The notes beneath the pieces are model-generated. The model was not told the DNA's origin, searched no databases, and worked only from the letters and a program-made list of their open reading frames with translations. The translations under genes were made by a program, and so were the position numbers. Positions 27,621 to 37,313 of a stretch of DNA of 64,000 nt are shown here, one piece after another (position 1 is the stretch's first letter; each line of letters opens with the position of its first letter). Source of the DNA: Paenibacillus melissococcoides (GTDB lineage: Bacteria; Bacillota; Bacilli; Paenibacillales; Paenibacillaceae); NCBI GenBank assembly GCA_944800085.1, contig CALYLO010000004.1, positions 530,567 to 594,566 on the forward strand. The letters run 5' to 3'.

Positions 27621-28633
27621 TGGCGGTACGCCGCATCCCCCTGCTGGCCGTCGACGGCGGGGGGACGAAATCCCTTGCCGTCTTTACGGATAGGCAGGGC
27701 CATTTGCTCGGACGGGGCCAAGGCGGCCCGTCCAATTACCATGGCAGCGGGACAGAGGGAGCGATCCGCGAGCTGGCGGCGGCGATCCGCGAAGCGATCG
27801 CGGATCTGGAGCGGAGCAGCGGATGTCCTGTCATACCGGATGCGAATGAAGGGGAAGCGAATGTGGAAGTCGAATGTGCCGTATTCGCCCTGGCCGGCCT
27901 GGATACCGAGTCCGACAGGCGCGCCGTCACCGGATTGGTGCAGGAGGCGCTCGCGCTGCTGCCCCTTCAAGCCGGGCACCTGATCGTGGAGAACGACGGT
28001 TATGCCGCCCTCCTCGGCGCGACCGGCGGTCAGCCGGGGATATTGGTGATTTCCGGAACCGGCTCGATTATATACGGCATCGACGGGCACGGAAGGACGA
28101 CGAGGGCGGGCGGCTGGGGCCACCGTGTCGGCGACGAAGGCAGCGGCTATTGGATCGGCAAGCAGGCGGCGCTGGCGATTCTGAGGGCTTATGACGGAAG
28201 GGGAGCAGACACGAGGCTTAAGGAATGGGTGCTGCCGTATTTAGGCATGGAGCGGGAAGAGGAGTTGTTCGACTGGATATACGGGTCAGCCTAATCCATT
28301 GATACCGTTAGCCGGCTTTCCCGCGCCGTCGGCCAGGCGGCCTCCGCCGGGGATAAGGAAGCGCAGCGGATATTAATGGCAGCCGCTGAGGAGTTGTTTT
28401 ACGCCGCAGCCGCGGTGATTCGTCATTTGTCATTCCACCGCGACCCCTTTGTGGCGATTATGCAGGGCGGCGTGCTGCAGCATGAAAGTTACGTCCGGGA
28501 AGCGCTGATGCGCCGGATCGAAGCGTACGCTCCGCATGTCCAATGGAACGAGGCACGCCGGGAGCCGATTTACGGCGTTGTTGCCATGGGATTATCTTAT
28601 TTAGAGATAAAGGGGAGGGGAAAACGCCAATGA
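27620..28633 (+). pseudogene. BadF/BcrD-type N-acetylglucosamine kinase, interrupted by an in-frame stop
   Basis: The gene begins at ATG 27620, overlapping the lyase stop. The ATPase signatures are present: DGGGTKS (residues 12-18), ALAGLDTESDRRAV, VENDGYAALLGA, VISGTGSIIYG and GGWGHRVGDEGSGYWIG. After IYGSA a TAA (28292-28294) stops translation at residue 224. The same frame then continues without shift to 28633 (SRLSRAV ... FVAIMQGGVLQHESYV), completing a normal ~337-residue kinase. One base change, probably from a Tyr codon, explains it. Expected reaction: phosphorylation of GlcNAc or a related sugar. Confidence 0.8.
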
Positions 28634-28694
28634 TAACGTTAAGCGCTGCTCCATTCATGCGAGCAACCGATGAACGGCGGGAGGCGGAAGGGAA

Positions 28695-29447
28695 ATGAAG
28701 ACAAGATGGCTCTTCGTGTTCGCCCATCCCGACGATGAATCCTTTGCCGCCGCAGGGACGATAGCGAGGCTGAGCAGTGCGGGCCACGACGTCATTCTCG
28801 CGTGCGCCACTTCAGGATGCAAGGGGAGGTCGGGCGAATTCCGATTCGCTTCACGCGAAGAATTGGCACGGTACCGGGAACAGGAGCTGCGGAACGCCTG
28901 CTCCATCCTCGGTGTCGCCGAGCTCGTGCTGTACCGGTATCCGGACGGCGAGCTGAAGTCGCTTGATTTACTCGCGCTGGCGCATCGGATTCAGTCCACG
29001 ATTGTCGAACGAAGGCCAGAGATCATTATTACGTTTCCGCCGGACGGGGTGACAGGACATCCCGATCATATCGCGATCTCCCGGGCTACGGAGACAGCGG
29101 TCGAACGGGCCGAGGCGCATTACCCGGAGGGAAGGAAGCCATTATTCTACTATATCTCGATCCCTCATTACTATGACCATTGCCCGGACTCCGGCCCGCC
29201 CCAGACCTGCCCGATCACGGCGCGGGCCGATATCCGCGGCTTCCGCCAGCACAAAGGGCGGGCCCTGCAGGCCTACCGGAGCCAGATCTACTCCGTGAAC
29301 CGCGCCTACCCCGGGGTCATGGACGGCGACTTCACCGTCATCGGCGACTACGAATACTACACCCTGGTCCGTGCCAACGGCCAGCTTGTCCTCCCAAAGA
29401 CGGCCCCGGCGGCTCTCGACGAACTGCCGGAGATGGAGTTGGGGTGA
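28695..29447 (+). CDS. Cytosolic PIG-L/LmbE family deacetylase (BshB-like)
   Basis: A 250-residue protein without signal peptide; ATG 28695 follows GGGAGGCGG. The zinc site is AHPDDES (residues 10-16) plus GHPDH (about 118-122). Size and motifs match BshB and other enzymes that deacetylate GlcNAc conjugates (GlcNAc-malate, GlcNAc-inositol). It is the last gene of the cluster and is followed by a terminator. With the secreted PIG-L protein the cluster has two deacetylases, one for each side of the membrane. Confidence 0.85.
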   Translation: MKTRWLFVFAHPDDESFAAAGTIARLSSAGHDVILACATSGCKGRSGEFRFASREELARYREQELRNACSILGVAELVLYRYPDGELKSLDLLALAHRIQSTIVERRPEIIITFPPDGVTGHPDHIAISRATETAVERAEAHYPEGRKPLFYYISIPHYYDHCPDSGPPQTCPITARADIRGFRQHKGRALQAYRSQIYSVNRAYPGVMDGDFTVIGDYEYYTLVRANGQLVLPKTAPAALDELPEMELG

Positions 29448-29482
29448 TGGGAGATCTGATAAATTGAAGAAGCACATATTTC

Positions 29483-29511
29483 CTGTCGCTCCTCATTGAG
29501 CGGCAGTTTTT
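29483..29511 (+). terminator. Intrinsic terminator closing the sugar-conjugate cluster
   Basis: CTGTCGCTC pairs with GAGCGGCAG (9 bp, one G-U) around a 6-nt loop and is followed by TTTTT. Confidence 0.85.
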
Positions 29512-29591
29512 ATTTAGGGTGGGGGATTTAATTTATGGTACTATTGAACTAAGAGCATCTGGATGACAATTCTAGGATGAGGTGAGTAACC

Positions 29592-31673
29592 ATGAAGGCT
29601 TCGGAAACCAATTTTCTGAAGTTTTTGCAAGGAACGAAGCAATTTATCATTCCGATATACCAACGAAAATATAGTTGGACCATCAATCAATGCAAACAAT
29701 TGTGGAACGATATTATGAGAGCGGCACATGATGAGAACATGAAAGGACATTTTATTGGCTCAGTCGTATATGTAGAAAAAGGAATATTTCAAATCTCCTC
29801 CATCCCTCAGCTACTTGTGATCGATGGACAACAGCGGCTGACTACACTAACGCTATTGCTCAAAGCTTTTGCGAAGGTACTAGAAGAGCGGAACGAAGAC
29901 TTCGAAATGACGAAAAAGAAGCTTATCAATTACTATTTGGTTAACAACGAAGAAGAAGGCGATTTGTTTCATAAATTAGTATTGACTCAAACGGACAAAG
30001 AAACGTTAATTCGCCTCATTGAGGACAAAGAATTGCCTACTGTACCATCACAACGTATCATAGAGAATTATCATTACTTTTTGGACGAGATAAGAAAAGT
30101 GAATATGAGCCTAAGCGCCTTATTCCATGGGCTTACGAAATTAATTGTTGTCGATATCTCGCTTGATCGTGACCACGATAATCCGCAACTCATATTTGAA
30201 AGCTTGAATTCTACCGGTCTTGATCTGTCACAGGCAGACTTGATTCGCAATTATGTATTGATGGGATTGGAACCTAAGGAGCAGAACGAGCTTTACGAAA
30301 ACTACTGGTTTCCCATGGAGCAGGCCTTTGGAACGGCTGATACTGAGGTGTTCGATCGTTTTATACGAGACTATTTAACCCTGAAGACAGGGCGTATTCC
30401 TAACAAAAACAATGTATATGCAGATTTCAAATCATTCGTCTACAGCCAAGAGGGAAGAAGTCTTCATGAAATTGTAAAAGATATTTATCGATATTCTAAA
30501 TATTTTGCCATTCTGAACTTTCAACAAGACCCTGACAAAGAAATTACCGAGGCTCTAAAAGACATCAATGCATTACGAGTAGAGGTATCTTATCCGTTCT
30601 TGCTTGAAGTGTATGATGATTATGCAGCGAATAAGATTGACAAACAAGAATTAATATCGATTCTTCGGTTAGTTGAATCCTACGTGTTTCGGCGATCCAT
30701 TTGCGGAGTCCCGCCTAGCTCATTAAATAAGACTTTTGCAACGTTAAGCAAGGAAATCGATGAAGATCACTATTTCGAGAGCATACAGGCTGCATTTTTG
30801 CTAAAAAATTCATATAAACGAATGCCTAACGACGAGGAGTTTACACGAGAATTCGTTGTGAAAGATATTTATAACTTCCGGAATCGCAATTATTTGCTTC
30901 GCAAGCTGGAGAATGATAACCGGAAAGAGATCGTCAATATTGAGAGCTACACAATCGAACATATCATGCCTCAAAATGAGAACCTTTCGTCCGAGTGGAG
31001 ACAAGAGCTCGGTTCCAATTGGGAAGAGGTTCATAAAACGTATCTGCATACGATTGGTAATCTAACCTTAACACGCTATAATTCAGAATTAAGCGATAAG
31101 CCGTTTAAGGTCAAGCGTGATCAAGCAGGAGGATTCGCCGATAGTCCACTTCGATTGAATCGTGAGTTAGCGCAATTACATACCTGGAACGAAGCAGAGA
31201 TTCGTAAGCGCGCAATATCATTGGCAGAACAGGCACGCTATGTGTGGAAACTACCTCATCTAGATGCTGACGTATTGGTGAAGTATACTAAAAAAGGAAC
31301 TGAAAAAGATAAAATCTATTCGCTTGCCGATCATGCGGAATACCTTCAGGGGGACATGTTAAAGTTGTTTGAACAATTGCGAACAAGAATTTGCAATTTG
31401 GATAATTCAATCCGTGAGGAATTCAAGAAACTGTACATTGCGTATAAAGCCACTACTAATTTTGTAGACATTGTTCCGCAGAAGAGCCGATTGCGGTTAA
31501 GCCTGAATCTTGCCTTTCATGAAATTAATGACCCGCGTGGAATATGCAAGGATGTGACCAATCTTGGACGTTGGGGCAATGGGGATGTAGAGATAGGGAT
31601 TTCCTCACACGAGGAGCTGGATTACATCATGTTCCTTATCGAACAAGCTTTTGAGAAGCAAGTCGAAGACTGA
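29592..31673 (+). CDS. DUF262/DUF1524 GmrSD-like nuclease with C-terminal DUF5655
   Basis: A 693-residue protein. The DUF262 (ParB/sulfiredoxin-like NTPase) part is shown by PIYQRKYSW (residues 21-29) and IDGQQRLTTL (about 77-86). The DUF1524 HNH nuclease is shown by EHIMPQN near residue 455 and HTIGNLTLTRYNSELSDK downstream. The last ~110 residues (YSLADHAEYL ... SRLRLSLNLAF ... VEIGISS) match DUF5655. The family includes the type IV restriction enzyme GmrSD and other anti-phage nucleases. It lies 43 bp before hsdM, in a clear defence island. Confidence 0.85.
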   Translation: MKASETNFLKFLQGTKQFIIPIYQRKYSWTINQCKQLWNDIMRAAHDENMKGHFIGSVVYVEKGIFQISSIPQLLVIDGQQRLTTLTLLLKAFAKVLEERNEDFEMTKKKLINYYLVNNEEEGDLFHKLVLTQTDKETLIRLIEDKELPTVPSQRIIENYHYFLDEIRKVNMSLSALFHGLTKLIVVDISLDRDHDNPQLIFESLNSTGLDLSQADLIRNYVLMGLEPKEQNELYENYWFPMEQAFGTADTEVFDRFIRDYLTLKTGRIPNKNNVYADFKSFVYSQEGRSLHEIVKDIYRYSKYFAILNFQQDPDKEITEALKDINALRVEVSYPFLLEVYDDYAANKIDKQELISILRLVESYVFRRSICGVPPSSLNKTFATLSKEIDEDHYFESIQAAFLLKNSYKRMPNDEEFTREFVVKDIYNFRNRNYLLRKLENDNRKEIVNIESYTIEHIMPQNENLSSEWRQELGSNWEEVHKTYLHTIGNLTLTRYNSELSDKPFKVKRDQAGGFADSPLRLNRELAQLHTWNEAEIRKRAISLAEQARYVWKLPHLDADVLVKYTKKGTEKDKIYSLADHAEYLQGDMLKLFEQLRTRICNLDNSIREEFKKLYIAYKATTNFVDIVPQKSRLRLSLNLAFHEINDPRGICKDVTNLGRWGNGDVEIGISSHEELDYIMFLIEQAFEKQVED

Positions 31674-31716
31674 TATATATATGAATAAACAGAACAAACT
31701 GGGGGAATAGCAACCA

Positions 31717-33207
31717 ATGAGTCAGTTGACACAACAAGAATTAGAATCCCATCTATGGAAATCCGCCGACATTTTGCGAGGCTCGATTGATTCCAGCGAC
31801 TATAAAAACTATATATTCGGACTGCTTTTCTTGAAACGATTGAGCGATGTATTCGATGAAAAGCGGCAAGCGCTTATTGAAGAACATGGAAAAATTGGAC
31901 AGCTACTTGTAGACGACCACTCACAATATCAATTCTACGTACCGGAAGCAGCTCGCTGGGAAGAAGTTCGCAAGCATGCCAGCGATATTGGTTCCGCGAT
32001 CAATGTGGCGTTTGAAGCGCTGGAAAATGAGAATGTGACATTGGAAGGCGTACTTACACCGATCGACTTTAACCGGAAAGAAGTGCTGACAGATAGCGTA
32101 TTGCAACGTTTATTGCAGCACTTCTCGGAGTTGAATCTCCGCAATGATAACTTGTCTGAGCCGGATATGCTCGGCCGGGCATACGAATACCTGATTAAAA
32201 TGTTCGCCGATGATGCCGGGAAGAAGGGCGGAGAGTTCTATACGCCTTCTAAAGTAGTAGAACTGATCGTGAAGCTCATTAAGCCGCAGGATGGCATGCG
32301 CGTGTATGACCCGACTTGCGGTTCCGGCGGGATGCTTATACAATCCGTTGATTATGTAAAGGAACATAATGGTAATCCCCTATCGTTATCATTGTATGGG
32401 CAAGAGAAGAACCTGGGAACTTGGGCGATTGCCAAGATGAACCTGCTTCTGCACAACCTTCCAGATCCACGTATTGAAAAAGGAGATACCATTCGTGAGC
32501 CGAAGTTGGTAGAAGACGGGGAAATCATGTTGTTTGATCGCGTTATTGCCAATCCGCCGTTTTCATTGAAAGAATGGGGGCGCGAAGTCGCGGAGAATGA
32601 CGTATATGGCCGTTTCCAATACGGCATTCCACCCAAAAATGCAGGCGATTACGCATTTATTCAGCATATGATTGCTTCGCTTAAAGCAGATGGCATATGT
32701 GGCGTTGTTATGCCTCACGGCGTCCTTTTCCGCGGTGGAGCAGAAGGCAAGATTCGCCAAGGCTTGTTAGAGTCAGATTTGTTGGAAGCTGTAATCGGGC
32801 TGCCTGCGAACCTTTTCTATGGGACAGGTATTCCTGCTTGTGTACTAATCTTCAATCGTAACAAGGCTACGGAACGTAAAGGTAAAGTATTGTTTATTGC
32901 AGCAGAGGATGGCTATCAGGAAGGCAAGAATCAGAATACGTTGCGGGATGAGGATATCTCCAAGATTGTAGCTGCGTTCGATGCCTACGAAGATGTTGAA
33001 AAATACGCACGCGTGGTTTCGTTAGAGGAAATAAAAACTAATGACTTTAACTTAAACATTACGCGGTATATTGATAAATCCGAAGAGGAAGAGCAAGTCG
33101 ATTTGGGGTCCGTTATTGCGGAAATATCAGAATTGGAAAGCAAACAAACCGAAATTAAAGCTAGACTTAACGGCTATCTTCGTGAGCTAGGGTTGGGTGA
33201 AGTGTAA
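31717..33207 (+). CDS. hsdM: Type I restriction-modification DNA methyltransferase subunit (HsdM)
   Basis: A 496-residue N6-adenine methyltransferase. The SAM-binding motif DPTCGSGGMLIQ lies near residue 196 and the catalytic NPPF near residue 277; an HsdM_N helical domain occupies residues 1-130. HsdM pairs with HsdS for methylation and with HsdR for restriction. Its stop overlaps the hsdS start by one base (TAATG). The enzyme looks intact, but its specificity subunit is broken, so methylation should be lost unless another HsdS is present. Confidence 0.95.
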   Translation: MSQLTQQELESHLWKSADILRGSIDSSDYKNYIFGLLFLKRLSDVFDEKRQALIEEHGKIGQLLVDDHSQYQFYVPEAARWEEVRKHASDIGSAINVAFEALENENVTLEGVLTPIDFNRKEVLTDSVLQRLLQHFSELNLRNDNLSEPDMLGRAYEYLIKMFADDAGKKGGEFYTPSKVVELIVKLIKPQDGMRVYDPTCGSGGMLIQSVDYVKEHNGNPLSLSLYGQEKNLGTWAIAKMNLLLHNLPDPRIEKGDTIREPKLVEDGEIMLFDRVIANPPFSLKEWGREVAENDVYGRFQYGIPPKNAGDYAFIQHMIASLKADGICGVVMPHGVLFRGGAEGKIRQGLLESDLLEAVIGLPANLFYGTGIPACVLIFNRNKATERKGKVLFIAAEDGYQEGKNQNTLRDEDISKIVAAFDAYEDVEKYARVVSLEEIKTNDFNLNITRYIDKSEEEEQVDLGSVIAEISELESKQTEIKARLNGYLRELGLGEV

Positions 33208-33291
33208 TGAGCATGAAACGGGTTCGTGAAGGATATAAGATGACAGAGCTTGGGGAGATTCCGGTTGAGTGGGAAGTTGATAAACTATATA

Positions 33292-34449
33292 AATTGAATT
33301 AAAGTTTTAGAGAATTATGGTAAGGAATTTCATACCTGCATGTCGAATGAATAAAGGACCACAAAAAGACAGGTAGGGAGTAGAACATGGAAAACCCAAC
33401 GAAGCTTGACGAAGTGAAGCAAGCCATGAGAAAAGCAAAGGATCGCCGAATGTACGAGCGCTACCAGGCATTATATTTACATCTCCAAGGGGCTCCGGTA
33501 AAAGAGATTGCCCATACGTTGGACCGAAGCGTTCAAACGGTAAAGGCATATATCAAGGCTTATGATCAGGGCGGACTTTCCGGACTGCAAATGAATCATT
33601 CGCCGGGCGCGCCTGTTCGCTTAACAAAAGAGCAGCAGGAAAAGCTGAAGCAGACCATAGCTCATTGTGTTCCTCATGAGGTGGGCTTTACCGCTCGCCA
33701 TAACTGGACGCTGGAACTGATTGCAGCCTTTATTAAGCGTGAATTTGGGCAAACGTATTCGCTTCGCGGGGTCTCGAAGATGATGCACCGCCAAGGGTTA
33801 AGCTACACCAAACCGACATACACTTTAGCTGCAGCAGACGAGGAGAAGCAACGCCAGTTCTCGGAAACCATTTTTCCTGCGTTAAAAAAAGACTGATGAA
33901 TGATGAGATCGACCATTTGCTATTTGAAGATGAGTCCATGATCCGTGACTACCAAGCCATTCAAAAAACATGGTTTCTTAGGGGCAAACAGCGAATGATT
34001 CGAACGGCAGGCAAACACCGTGGAGTCAAGCTGCTGGCCACGCTTGACTATTCCACCGGCAAGGTGGTTTGGCAGGAAGACGAGCAATACACAGCCGAGA
34101 CCTTTTTGAGTTTTCTCCAAAAGGTTGTTGCTCACTATCCTGCAGGCAAAATCGTCATCGTGTTAGATAATGCTCGCATTCATCATGCCAAGCTGCTCCG
34201 GCCGTTTTTGGACGAAATGAAAAGGCGGCTTGAACTTGTTTTCCTGCCCCCTTACAGCCCTCAACTCAATATTGTTGAAGGGCTATGGAAATGGCTGAAG
34301 TCCGATGTCATTAACAATGTGTTCTATCACACGGTTGCCGATATTCGCAAGAATGTCCTGCAGTTTATGAACGAGATCATGAAATCTCCATGGTCCATTA
34401 TTGATCGCCTGTGTATTAGGTTCTAGTTGAATGGTTCAATAGTTCAACT
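33292..34449 (+). mobile_element. IS630-family insertion sequence in hsdS
   Basis: About 1.16 kb bounded by TATATA on both sides, as expected for an element that duplicates TA. Imperfect terminal repeats read TATAARTTGAAYTAWWG from each end inward (13 of 17 match). Removing the element together with one duplicated TA rejoins the hsdS frame. The cargo is a two-frame transposase. Confidence 0.85.
33387..34426 (+). CDS. IS630-family transposase, probable programmed -1 frameshift
   Basis: The first frame (33387-33896, 169 residues) holds the N-terminal helix-turn-helix region (VKEIAHTLDRSVQTVKAYIKAY, HNWTLELIAAFI). The second (33896-34426, 176 residues) holds the DDE catalytic part (LLFEDESM, VIVLDNARIHHAK, LPPYSPQLNIVEGLWKWLK). 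They meet at an A7-G slippery run (33884-33891). A -1 slip joins them as KK-RLMNDEIDHLLFEDES, giving about 345 residues. TGATG overlap also permits coupled re-initiation. Such frameshifting is known in IS630 relatives, so the gene is probably functional rather than broken. Confidence 0.85.
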
Positions 34450-35267
34450 TATATAGATGGAGTGGTAGATAAAATTGTAGGTGGAGGCACCCCATCAAGA
34501 GATATTCCAGACTATTATGTAGGAACTATACCATGGTTTACCGTAAAAGATATGGATGGATCCTTCTATATGGGGGAGTCGCAAGAATATATAAATGAAA
34601 ATGCTATAAAAGATAGCACTACGAATTTAATAGAAGCTAACAACGTAATAATTGCAACAAGGATTGCGTTAGGAAAAGGGTTTGTTAATACTCGAGAAAT
34701 CACAATAAATCAAGATTTAAAGGCACTTTATTTAAATGAGCATAAAGTAAATAAATGTTACTTCTTATACTGGTATTTGCATAAAAAAGACTTAATTAAG
34801 AGTATGGGATCTGGTTCAACAGTAAAAGGCATTCGATTGGAACAACTAAGAGAATTTAAACTACCTGTGCCACCACTTATCGAACAACAAAAAATCGCCG
34901 AGATTCTTTCGAAAGTTGATGAGCAGATTGAGAATACAGAAAAACTGATTGAAAAAACAAAAGAGCTTAAAAAAGGGTTAATGCAGAAATTACTGACAAA
35001 GGGCATTGGGCATAGAGAATTTAAGAAGACAGAGCTTGGTGAAATTCCTGTTGAGTGGGAAGTAAAGAAAATCGGGGAACTAGCCATGATTGATTATGGT
35101 ATTTCTGAAGCAGTATCTCAAAATACAGATCATAATATAGGTATACCTATAATTACAGGTGCAAACATTGGTCTTGATGGTAAACTTGATACATCTAAAT
35201 TGGTTTATATTGAGCGTAAAAACCAAGAGAGATTTAAATTGAATGTAGGTGACCTATTATTTAATTG

Positions 35268-36891
35268 GGGCTTGCTGAACAATCATTTTTCTAAGGTTTT
35301 ACAAGGATTTCTGGACTCTAACTCGAAATAAAATGCAAGGAAAATGCGAATTTCTTGCAAAAAATCGTGCACGTGGAGTGAACCAACATGTATCGTAGAA
35401 CCGAAAGCCAGCTTCAGTTGTTCGAAGATTTCTACTTGCCGTTTGGCGGTAAATTAAATAAGGAGAACCGTTGGGTTCAACTGGCCGCTATCATCCCGTG
35501 GTGGCGGGCAGAAGAATTCTACGCGAAGTCGTTCAAGAAATCAATGCGCGGCCAGATCCCCTTGTCTGTTCGTATGGCTTTGGGAGCGCTGTACATTCAG
35601 GAACGTATGCAGCTCGATGATCGAGAGACGGTCCAGCAGATCACCGAAAATCCGTACTACCAGTACTTCCTTGGGCTGCCGGCGTTCCAAGATAAGCCTC
35701 CGTTCCATCACTCGCTGTTGACCCATTTCCGCAAGCGATTGGGTGCGGATGTCATTGAACGAATCAACGATTGGATTTTGGAAGAGGACGCAGAGCGAAA
35801 GAAGCAGGAACAAAACAAGAGCGATCCTCAAGATCCTCCAGGCAGCGGCCATGGCTCTGATGGAACATCCGTTAATGAAGACGGCAAAAGCAAAGAGAAA
35901 CCATGCAACAAAGGCACCTTGATGCTCGACGCGACCTGCGCACCGGCCGACATCTCGTATCCGACCGATTTGAAATTATTGAACGAGGCGCGGGAAAAAC
36001 TCGAAGCGATCATCAATGTTCTGCACGAGCCTTTCGTCGGGAAGGCCAAGAAACCGAGAACGTATCGTCAAACCGCCCGCAAACGCTACCTCGAGATCGC
36101 CAAGAAACGGCGAACGGGTGCCAAAGCCATCCGGAAAGCGGTTGGCAAACAGCTTCGTTATGTTTCGCGTAATCTTGGCATCATCGAAATGCTGGCAGCG
36201 AAAAGCAGCTTGAATCAACTGGGTTCGCAGCAGTATCGGCAATTGCTCGTCATTTCCGAGCTGTATCGTCAACAGCAAGAGATGTACGACAAACGGACAC
36301 ACTCGGTGGAAGATCGAATCGTCAGTCTTTCCCAACCGCATGTACGGCCGATTGTCCGCGGGAAAGTGAATGCTCCCGTCGAGTTTGGAGCAAAGCTGGC
36401 GATCAGTCTGGTGGATGGTTACGCTCGGATGGAGAAGCTGTCCTGGGATAACTTCAACGAAAGCATGACACTGAAAGCTTCCGTGGAGTCGTTCGTCCAG
36501 CGATATGGGTGTTATCCGGAAGCCATTCTAGCCGACCAAATCTACCGAAACCGGGAGAACCTTCGCTATTGTAAGGAGCACGGCATCCGTCTGAGTGGTC
36601 CAAACTTAGGACGTCCGAAGAAAGAAGCGGAACCAGAACGGAACCAGGCCAGACAGGATGCTTCAACGCGTAACGCGATCGAAGGAAAATTCGGAGAAGG
36701 CAAACGCTCCTACGGACTGGGGCGTATTCGAGCACGCCTTCGAGAGACAAGCGAAACGGTCATTGCTCTGCAACTGCTTGTTATGAATCTCGAACGCAAG
36801 CTGCGCGTTCTCTTTTTGCCGATTTTCAGACTGTTGCTGAATCTGTGCCGTCAGCCTCTGTGGCCTAAAAGGCAATATGTTCAGCAAGCCC
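35268..36891 (+). mobile_element. IS1182-family insertion sequence in hsdS
   Basis: Perfect 14-bp terminal inverted repeats (GGGCTTGCTGAACA and TGTTCAGCAAGCCC) flank a 1624-bp element. A 6-bp duplication TAATTG lies at 35262-35267 and 36892-36897. Removing one copy of it with the element restores the HsdS frame exactly. Confidence 0.92.
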
Positions 36892-36947
36892 TAATTGGAG
36901 ATCAGGTAGTCAAAATCATGTTGGTAAGACTGCTATTTTTTCATTAG
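35388..36947 (+). CDS. IS1182-family transposase
   Basis: A 519-residue DDE transposase. The N-terminal DUF772 part is HHSLLTHFRKRLG, and a variable Lys/Glu/Pro-rich linker follows at about residues 125-175. The catalytic region carries GTLMLDATCAPADISYPTDL with the first Asp, PEAILADQIYRNREN with the second, and NAIEGKFGEGKRSYGL with the Glu. The coding frame does not stop inside the element: it crosses the right repeat at 36891 and reads 18 codons of hsdS before a stop at 36947, so its last residues are insertion-site dependent. Confidence 0.92.
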   Translation: MYRRTESQLQLFEDFYLPFGGKLNKENRWVQLAAIIPWWRAEEFYAKSFKKSMRGQIPLSVRMALGALYIQERMQLDDRETVQQITENPYYQYFLGLPAFQDKPPFHHSLLTHFRKRLGADVIERINDWILEEDAERKKQEQNKSDPQDPPGSGHGSDGTSVNEDGKSKEKPCNKGTLMLDATCAPADISYPTDLKLLNEAREKLEAIINVLHEPFVGKAKKPRTYRQTARKRYLEIAKKRRTGAKAIRKAVGKQLRYVSRNLGIIEMLAAKSSLNQLGSQQYRQLLVISELYRQQQEMYDKRTHSVEDRIVSLSQPHVRPIVRGKVNAPVEFGAKLAISLVDGYARMEKLSWDNFNESMTLKASVESFVQRYGCYPEAILADQIYRNRENLRYCKEHGIRLSGPNLGRPKKEAEPERNQARQDASTRNAIEGKFGEGKRSYGLGRIRARLRETSETVIALQLLVMNLERKLRVLFLPIFRLLLNLCRQPLWPKRQYVQQALIGDQVVKIMLVRLLFFH

Positions 36948-37270
36948 AAGGTGAGTACACGTATGCTTCTTTCATATTACGAATTAGGCTTAATGAGATA
37001 GCGGATAAACAGTTTTATTATTACTTAATTAATTTCTACAAAGAAATAGGAGCGTTTCTTAAAGATACATCAATGCAGGTGAATTTTAAATTGAATGCGA
37101 CAACTTTTAGAGATGTAAAATTCCCTGTCCCTTTACTTCAAGAACAACAAAAAATCGCCGCGATCCTTTCGTCGGTAGACGAACAGATCGAAAGCTACGA
37201 ACAAGAAAAAGAGAAATACCTTCAACTGAAAAAAGGATTAATGCAACAATTACTAACAGGAAAAATGCGA

Positions 37271-37290
37271 GTGACGGTGTAAGCCGTCAC
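37271..37290 (+). terminator. Hairpin between hsdS and hsdR
   Basis: GTGACGG and CCGTCAC form a perfect 7-bp stem with a 6-nt loop overlapping the hsdS stop. No T-run follows, so it may only stabilise or attenuate the transcript. Confidence 0.35.
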
Positions 37291-37313
37291 TCCTTACTGG
37301 GAGTGGATTAGAC

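Larger units (their letters stand above)
33207..37282 (+). pseudogene. hsdS: Type I specificity subunit gene interrupted by two insertion sequences
   Basis: Three pieces of one gene are visible. 33207-33291 encodes the N-terminus (MTELGEIPVEWEV). From about 34450 to 35267 come TRD1, a central conserved helix (PLIEQQKIAEILSKVDEQIE) and the start of TRD2 (FKKTELGEIPVEWEV). 36892-37282 encodes the rest of TRD2 and the C-terminal helix (LLQEQQKIAAILSSVDEQIE). Removing the IS630 and IS1182 copies restores one frame across both junctions: D-K-L-Y-I-D-G at the first and GDLLFNWRSGSQNHVGKTAI at the second. The intact gene would encode a two-TRD HsdS of normal size (about 430 residues). Confidence 0.92.

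Noticed and set aside
28630-28645. TGATAACGTTAAGC as a third cre box
   Set aside because: It fails the consensus at several positions including the terminal CA, so it was not called.
33387-34426. IS630 transposase as a pseudogene
   Set aside because: The split occurs at a slippery A7-G with overlapping frames, and both halves are otherwise intact.
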